Origin: a virus
Direction: 5' to 3' (one strand)
Length of the DNA stretch: 34,278 nt
Virus record (IMG/VR): IMGVR_UViG_3300030328_003943
Coordinates: 1-34,278 of that record
Shown: positions 32,838 through 34,278 of the stretch, one piece after another
Numbering within the stretch: the stretch's first letter is position 1
Layout: every line of letters starts with the position of its first letter
Position numbers and translations under genes: made by a program
The notes under the pieces: model-generated
Told to the model about the DNA's origin: nothing
Databases searched by the model: none
Seen by the model: the letters and a program-made list of their open reading frames with translations, nothing else

Positions 32838-33004
32838 TATGATGCATCGACCATCTCAGGTTCGCTTAACTTTTCATACGTTAAATCTTCTGTAAAATAC
32901 GACTTATATATCCGTCTCCATATAATATTAAACTCCCATTCAGTTAAATCTTTGAACAAACAGTTGTTCTGTAAGTATATGTGATAAGTTGGATTAGTCA
33001 TCAT
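32834..33004 (-). CDS. Small protein of unknown function (56 aa)
   Basis: A short protein beginning MMTNPTYHIYLQNN and ending EPEMVDASY. A longer reading exists from a TTG at 33022, but the tandem ATGs at 33004/33001 overlap the stop of the upstream AbrB-like gene and give a start I recognise from small marine-phage proteins, so 33004 (or 33001) is preferred. It shares the pattern aromatic-H/N-I-x-(L/I) ... (F/Y)-xx-L-(T/S)-E-x-E-F with the 58-aa protein located after the glycosyltransferase gene. The stop lies within the -35 region of the next promoter. No domain with a known function is visible. Confidence 0.7.
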   Translation of the reverse strand: MMTNPTYHIYLQNNCLFKDLTEWEFNIIWRRIYKSYFTEDLTYEKLSEPEMVDASY

Positions 33005-33170
33005 CTTTTTGTGTAATAACAATTTCGCTACCGTCTAATGTAAGTTCTATTTCAGATCCTTCATACCATCCAAAATCATTGACGACCCATTCGGGCAATT
33101 CCACATAATAATGATTTGTTATAGAATCGACCTGTATGGTCTCAAAAATTTTCCCAGAATTTTTCTTCAT
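32994..33170 (-). CDS. AbrB/MazE-like small protein (58 aa)
   Basis: A 58-residue protein (MKKNSGKIFETIQV ... ITQKDDD) not previously delimited by a long reading frame. The core YVELPEWVVNDFGWYEGSEIELTLDG, in parts YVELPEWVVNDFGW and EGSEIELTLDGSEIVI, has the swapped-hairpin AbrB/MazE/SpoVT layout: a beta strand with LP, a short helix ending in a bulky aromatic, a GxxI/V turn, and two final strands. Such proteins act as dimeric DNA-binding regulators or antitoxins. AGGA lies about 11 bases before the ATG. No toxin-like partner is adjacent; the next gene overlaps it by 11 bp and is unlike known toxins. A phage transcriptional regulator is the simplest reading, at moderate certainty. Confidence 0.7.
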   Translation of the reverse strand: MKKNSGKIFETIQVDSITNHYYVELPEWVVNDFGWYEGSEIELTLDGSEIVITQKDDD

Positions 33171-33192
33171 ATAAATTCAATCCTGTGTCGAA

Positions 33193-33198
33193 ATTATA
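33193..33198 (-). promoter_or_regulatory. Possible -10 box upstream of the AbrB-like gene
   Basis: TATAAT on the minus strand, 23 bp before the ATG at 33170 and downstream of the C7-type terminator, in a 110-bp gap where a promoter is needed. No good -35 box is visible at 16-18 bp, where the sequence is A/T tract. Very AT-rich sequence makes chance matches likely. Confidence 0.35.
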
Positions 33199-33280
33199 TA
33201 TGAGAAAAAAAAATTTGATTTTCCTTATATTTAAAGGTCGATCTGGGTCGTTTATAGCTTAGGGGATCCATGCGTTTTTA

Positions 33281-33305
33281 AAACAACCCCCCGATCAACG
33301 GGGGG
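33281..33305 (-). terminator. Strong GC-rich terminator after the 150-aa gene
   Basis: Minus-strand hairpin CCCCCCG-TTGAT-CGGGGGG (7 bp, all G-C) followed by TTGTTTT. It begins 11 bp after the stop codon of the 150-aa gene, so that gene's transcript should end here and the genes to the left must have their own promoter. Confidence 0.85.
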
Positions 33306-33316
33306 GACTGTCTGAT

Positions 33317-33769
33317 TCACGAACGAATGGCAGTGAATCTCTCATTATCAATTGACTGTAATGCCATGAGTAATCCGTTTGCATAATCCTTCAAACCCTT
33401 AGCATCCTTTACTTGATTGTCTAATGCTCTACATGCTTGGGCGGCAATGTCGATTGCATTATCCGTATGGCGTTCAGAGAATAATCTAAACTCTTTGAGA
33501 ATAGCGGGGCGGTTGCCAGCGTGACGGACATAAGCGGCGGCGAGTGCATCATACTCTTCTGCTAACCATGTTCTTTCAGATGCACGAACGGCACGAACAG
33601 TGGTTTCAATCGCAGTTTCTAAGATTGTCCTACCACGCTTATAGAATCTTCTTTCCTCACGGTCTGCTAAGTGTAAGAGTCCGAACGCTTCAACGTTCCA
33701 TTTTTGGGATTGATAGAATTCCACTGCCTCAATATCAGCAGTTGAAATGTTAGAGAGATTTGCTTGCAT
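33317..33769 (-). CDS. Unknown soluble protein (150 aa)
   Basis: A 150-residue protein that I do not recognise. It is nearly all alpha-helical and rich in Ala, Arg and Glu (LADREERRFYKRG, AEEYDALAAAYVRHAG, IDIAAQACRALDNQ), with no membrane segment, signal peptide or cysteine pattern. Base composition is clearly more GC-rich than the structural genes to the left. It is bounded on the right by a hairpin and a TATAAT sequence about 20-30 bp before the ATG, and on the left by a strong terminator, so it is probably a single-gene transcription unit. The ATG at 33769 has no evident ribosome-binding site. A host-takeover or accessory role is a guess from position. Confidence 0.75.
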   Translation of the reverse strand: MQANLSNISTADIEAVEFYQSQKWNVEAFGLLHLADREERRFYKRGRTILETAIETTVRAVRASERTWLAEEYDALAAAYVRHAGNRPAILKEFRLFSERHTDNAIDIAAQACRALDNQVKDAKGLKDYANGLLMALQSIDNERFTAIRS

Positions 33770-33795
33770 GATGGGGTGGGGTTGCTTACTGTGTT

Positions 33796-33801
33796 ATTAT
33801 A
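33796..33801 (-). promoter_or_regulatory. Possible -10 box upstream of the 150-aa gene
   Basis: TATAAT on the minus strand about 27 bp before the ATG at 33769, immediately downstream of the 7-bp hairpin at 33808-33826. The -35 position falls within the hairpin and matches the consensus poorly. A promoter is expected here if the hairpin ends the preceding transcript. Confidence 0.35.
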
Positions 33802-33807
33802 GAGGAT

Positions 33808-33826
33808 GGGGTGAGAGAATCACCCC
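33808..33826 (-). terminator. Hairpin after the right-edge gene, weak terminator candidate
   Basis: Minus-strand GGGGTGA-TTCTC-TCACCCC, a perfect 7-bp stem located 15 bp after the stop of the right-edge gene. No T-tract follows on the minus strand (ATCCTCTATAAT), so it may be a weak terminator, an mRNA-stabilising 3' hairpin or an operator-like palindrome overlapping the promoter of the next gene. Confidence 0.4.
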
Positions 33827-33841
33827 GTTTGTTATAATCCT

Positions 33842-34278
33842 TTATGCTAAAGCAAACTTAGGATTAACGAAGTTTGAGTAACTAAACTCACGGCGACTGA
33901 CTAATTTGAAATATCCAAAGCGGGTGATCATAACGTATCCCTCACCCTTTGTGATTTCAGTGTAATTAATGCGGGTTTCAAACTCTGCATTGTCTTCGCA
34001 TGAATCCAACGCTGCCAACTTAATCTCATTAACAGTATGCCAGAACTCAATCAGGTTTGCCTTGCATAGACCCGCCCATTCAAAAATTTCAGGGTTAACG
34101 TCTTTACCCTCACGAATAAGAGCGTTGATGTTGGTTTTAATTTTCTTTGCTGTTCGCTCATCTACAAAGTCAACATCTGCTGCCATCTTCTTTGCATGGT
34201 CAATCAAAACTTTAAGATCATGAAAGGCATCATTTTTGCCCTCATTAAAATCATCTGATATGAACGCCGTGGGTTGAA
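33842..34278 (-). CDS. Unknown protein, 5' end cut by the window edge
   Basis: The frame is open from the stop at 33842 to the window end, and the codons beyond the TTG at 34207 still look coding (FNEGKNDAFHDLKVLIDHAKK, in part FNEGKNDAFHDLK), so the true start lies outside the window and at least 144 residues are present. The N-terminal visible half is helical and charged (ERTAKKIKTNINALIREGKD). The C-terminal half is beta-rich (INYTEITKGEGYVMITRFGYFKLVSRREFSY, core GEGYVMITRFGYFKL). GC content is higher than in the structural genes. No known family recognised; it belongs to the accessory block with the 150-aa gene. Confidence 0.7.
   Translation of the reverse strand, partial: QPTAFISDDFNEGKNDAFHDLKVLIDHAKKMAADVDFVDERTAKKIKTNINALIREGKDVNPEIFEWAGLCKANLIEFWHTVNEIKLAALDSCEDNAEFETRINYTEITKGEGYVMITRFGYFKLVSRREFSYSNFVNPKFALA

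Noticed and set aside
32994-33170. Toxin-antitoxin pair formed by the AbrB-like gene and the following 56-aa gene
   Set aside because: The 56-aa protein shows no toxin family features and instead resembles another small phage protein nearby; the pair idea has no support beyond overlap.
1-34278. tRNA genes, integrase, attachment sites or insertion sequences
   Set aside because: No cloverleaf-like segment, transposase or recombinase motif, or flanking repeat was seen; the non-coding gaps are too short to hold them apart from the promoter and terminator gaps described.

Overview
The window is a block of the virion-structure region of a T4-like (Straboviridae/cyanomyovirus-type) tailed phage. 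The DNA is AT-rich, every convincing gene lies on the minus strand, and genes are packed with gaps of a few bases or 1-nt stop/start overlaps. The order, read in the direction of transcription (right to left), follows the T4 late module: gp25, gp6, gp7, gp8, a giant fibre/baseplate protein, three small or fibre-like genes, gp13, gp14, gp15, gp16, one unknown gene, gp17. The flavour of the proteins (giant 'GISTF/GIGTT'-rich structural proteins, tiny conserved ORFs, TATAAATA late boxes) points to a marine myovirus of a low-GC host: a Prochlorococcus/Synechococcus cyanophage or a SAR11 pelagiphage. The host cannot be decided from this window. Family assignments rest on motif-level comparison with remembered T4 and cyanophage sequences, not on a search.

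Right end (about 31.7-34.3 kb): an accessory stretch of short genes. It holds a gene cut by the window edge, a 150-aa unknown protein closed by a strong terminator, a 58-aa AbrB/MazE-like protein, two tiny possibly paralogous proteins, a glycosyltransferase-like protein behind a perfect-consensus sigma70 promoter, and a 49-aa very basic protein followed by a GAAA-loop terminator.

Middle (about 7.0-31.7 kb): the baseplate wedge operon. A TATAAATA late promoter precedes gp25, followed by gp6 and then a single 4461-residue gp7-type protein that fills 39% of the window. A second TATAAATA box precedes gp8, followed by a 2401-residue DUF4815-type protein and a 63-aa coiled-coil protein.

Left end (1-6.8 kb): a third TATAAATA box precedes a small tail-domain protein, a GISTF-repeat fibre-like protein, the neck and tail-completion proteins gp13/gp14/gp15, the small terminase gp16, a Cys-cluster unknown protein, and the first 135 codons of the large terminase gp17 with its Walker A motif. 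This operon thus ends with head-tail joining and DNA packaging functions.

The most notable biology is modular: the same short beta-rich modules (GxGY repeats; an 'IDxE...RG...H..G' module) recur inside otherwise canonical T4 proteins gp7, gp8, gp14, gp15 and the 2401-aa protein. The giant gp7 also carries a YHYH-type domain and an in-frame internal duplication of about 690 bp. No tRNA, CRISPR array, insertion sequence or integrase was seen.
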